From the NCBI GenBank assembly GCA_013215385.1, contig JABSOY010000005.1, forward strand, positions 512,560-576,559: a stretch of 64,000 nucleotides of DNA, given 5' to 3'. Of the stretch, positions 63,299 to 64,000 are shown piece by piece (positions within the stretch are counted from its first letter, which is position 1; every line of letters begins with the position of its first letter). Source of the DNA: Colwellia sp. (lineage in GTDB: Bacteria > Pseudomonadota > Gammaproteobacteria > Enterobacterales > Alteromonadaceae). The notes below the pieces were generated by a model, which had not been told where the DNA came from, did no database searches, and saw only the letters and a program-made list of their open reading frames with translations. The translations under genes and the position numbers were made by a program.

Positions 63299-64000
63299 TT
63301 ACTTGACATCAACTTGTACAGCTACGTCACTGCCAGTGCTTTCTACTGCTATATAGAACCAACCAGTAGGCGGGTTGTTAACAGTGATACTTTGCTCAGT
63401 AGTACCTGCAATAATAGATTTATGCGTGTGGCTAGCAGCGGTTGGCCAGCTAGTTCCGGTATAAAGCTCTACTGCACCCGTACCATGAGCAGTATTCACT
63501 TCAATACTGGTAACGCTTTCATCTAAATAGATGTAATAACTATTATGGCCATTACCCGAACAAACCGCGGCACCTGTCTCTAAAGCACCATAAGTAAATG
63601 GCGCTAATGTAGTACAAGCGTTAGTAATGGTACCCGTTGCTGGCGGCTCTACTGGTGGAGTTACTTCGCCAGTTAAACTTACGTTGAAAGTAACATCAGC
63701 ATAATTGCTGGTACTTGCTAAAGTAATGTAGCGCCAGCCCCGGTTTGCGGTAACTTGCAATGATTGCTTTGTGCCGACCGCTGCAGAAGACGCTTGCGCA
63801 TTTGCTGTAGTAGCCCAATTATCGGCGTTGAAATATATACCGACATCACCGTTACCACCAGCCGTGCTTAAGAATAACTGGGTATTATCCGCTTCAATCC
63901 ATACGTAGAATGAACCACGACCGCCAGCAACACATTCGTTATTTTCCAGTGTTAATTTGCCACTAGTAATAGTTGCTGCGCCACAATCAGGTACGGTAAC
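63299..64000 (-). CDS. C-terminal part of a secreted multidomain protein (probable second collagenase-type protein)
   Basis: The frame is open to the window edge: 233 residues are visible and the N-terminus lies beyond 64000. The segment around 63760 is not a start. Residues near 64000 form a PPC-like or carbohydrate-binding-like domain (STAGGNGDVGIYFN). The last ~110 residues (NACTTLAPFTYGALETGAAVC, truncated; NTAHGTGAVELYTGTSWP; GWFYIAV) resemble the C-terminal domain of the collagenase at 59436-62534. The full protein is probably another secreted peptidase, but its catalytic part is not seen. Confidence 0.8.
   Translation of the reverse strand, partial: VTVPDCGAATITSGKLTLENNECVAGGRGSFYVWIEADNTQLFLSTAGGNGDVGIYFNADNWATTANAQASSAAVGTKQSLQVTANRGWRYITLASTSNYADVTFNVSLTGEVTPPVEPPATGTITNACTTLAPFTYGALETGAAVCSGNGHNSYYIYLDESVTSIEVNTAHGTGAVELYTGTSWPTAASHTHKSIIAGTTEQSITVNNPPTGWFYIAVESTGSDVAVQVDVK

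Overview
The window looks like chromosomal DNA of a marine gammaproteobacterium of the order Alteromonadales, most likely Colwelliaceae (Colwellia or Thalassotalea). Evidence: AT-rich sequence, PpK1/PheA/EttA/MutH/PtsP proteins of gammaproteobacterial type, GlyGly-CTERM and PPC-tailed secreted proteases, DUF2058, GcvR, and the conserved mutH-rppH-ptsP neighbourhood. Taxonomy is inferred from protein resemblance only. I see no rRNA, tRNA, CRISPR array or complete prophage.

Layout. 0-11.4 kb: a PstS-type phosphate-binding protein behind tandem Pho boxes, a secreted reprolysin-like protease with an overlapping lipoprotein gene, an RstAB-like two-component system, ppx-ppk1, gcvR and a PilZ protein. 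11.5-23.5 kb: ettA, a secreted delta-class carbonic anhydrase, a periplasmic solute-binding protein, a fused leucine-rich-repeat/protein kinase, a MASE3 sensor kinase, selO, pheA and a MAPEG protein. 23.6-33.7 kb: a penicillin-acylase-family hydrolase, DUF2058, a glutaredoxin-like protein, msrPQ, an M4 thermolysin-like protease, ppiC and an OxyR-type regulator. 33.8-38.8 kb: an ECF sigma/membrane/periplasmic three-gene unit, then a four-gene cassette of two DUF1538 membrane proteins with a P-II-like and a CBS protein.

38.9-45.9 kb is a hydroxyproline catabolic region: FAD amino-acid dehydrogenase, trans-3-hydroxyproline dehydratase (Cys/Thr), 4-hydroxyproline epimerase (Cys/Cys), alpha-ketoglutarate semialdehyde dehydrogenase and a GntR/FCD regulator. 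The deaminase gene of the pathway (41463-42379) is a pseudogene with two frameshifts and two nonsense codons. 46.2-51.1 kb: a SulP transporter, DUF1289, and a pair of secreted amidohydrolases, the second lacking the metal ligands. 51.2-58.9 kb: a modular repeat cluster, a YeaD-type mutarotase, mutH, rppH, a MITE, ptsP, a TauE/SafE protein, decayed gene remnants where lgt is usual in relatives, and a GC-richer thyA. 59.4-64 kb: an M9 collagenase, an IS3 transposase remnant, and the 3' end of a convergent secreted protein sharing the collagenase's C-terminal domain.

A theme is extracellular proteolysis: reprolysin-like, M4 and M9 peptidases are all secreted, and collagenase plus hydroxyproline catabolism suggests use of collagen, although the broken deaminase means the 4-hydroxyproline route needs another deaminase copy to be complete. 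A second theme is phosphate storage (Pho-controlled PstS near ppk1/ppx). The most interesting leads are the decayed hydroxyproline deaminase, the similar palindromes upstream of the hydroxyproline and collagenase genes, the lgt/thyA replacement, the DUF1538/P-II/CBS cassette, the ECF unit, and a repeat family placed immediately after terminators.
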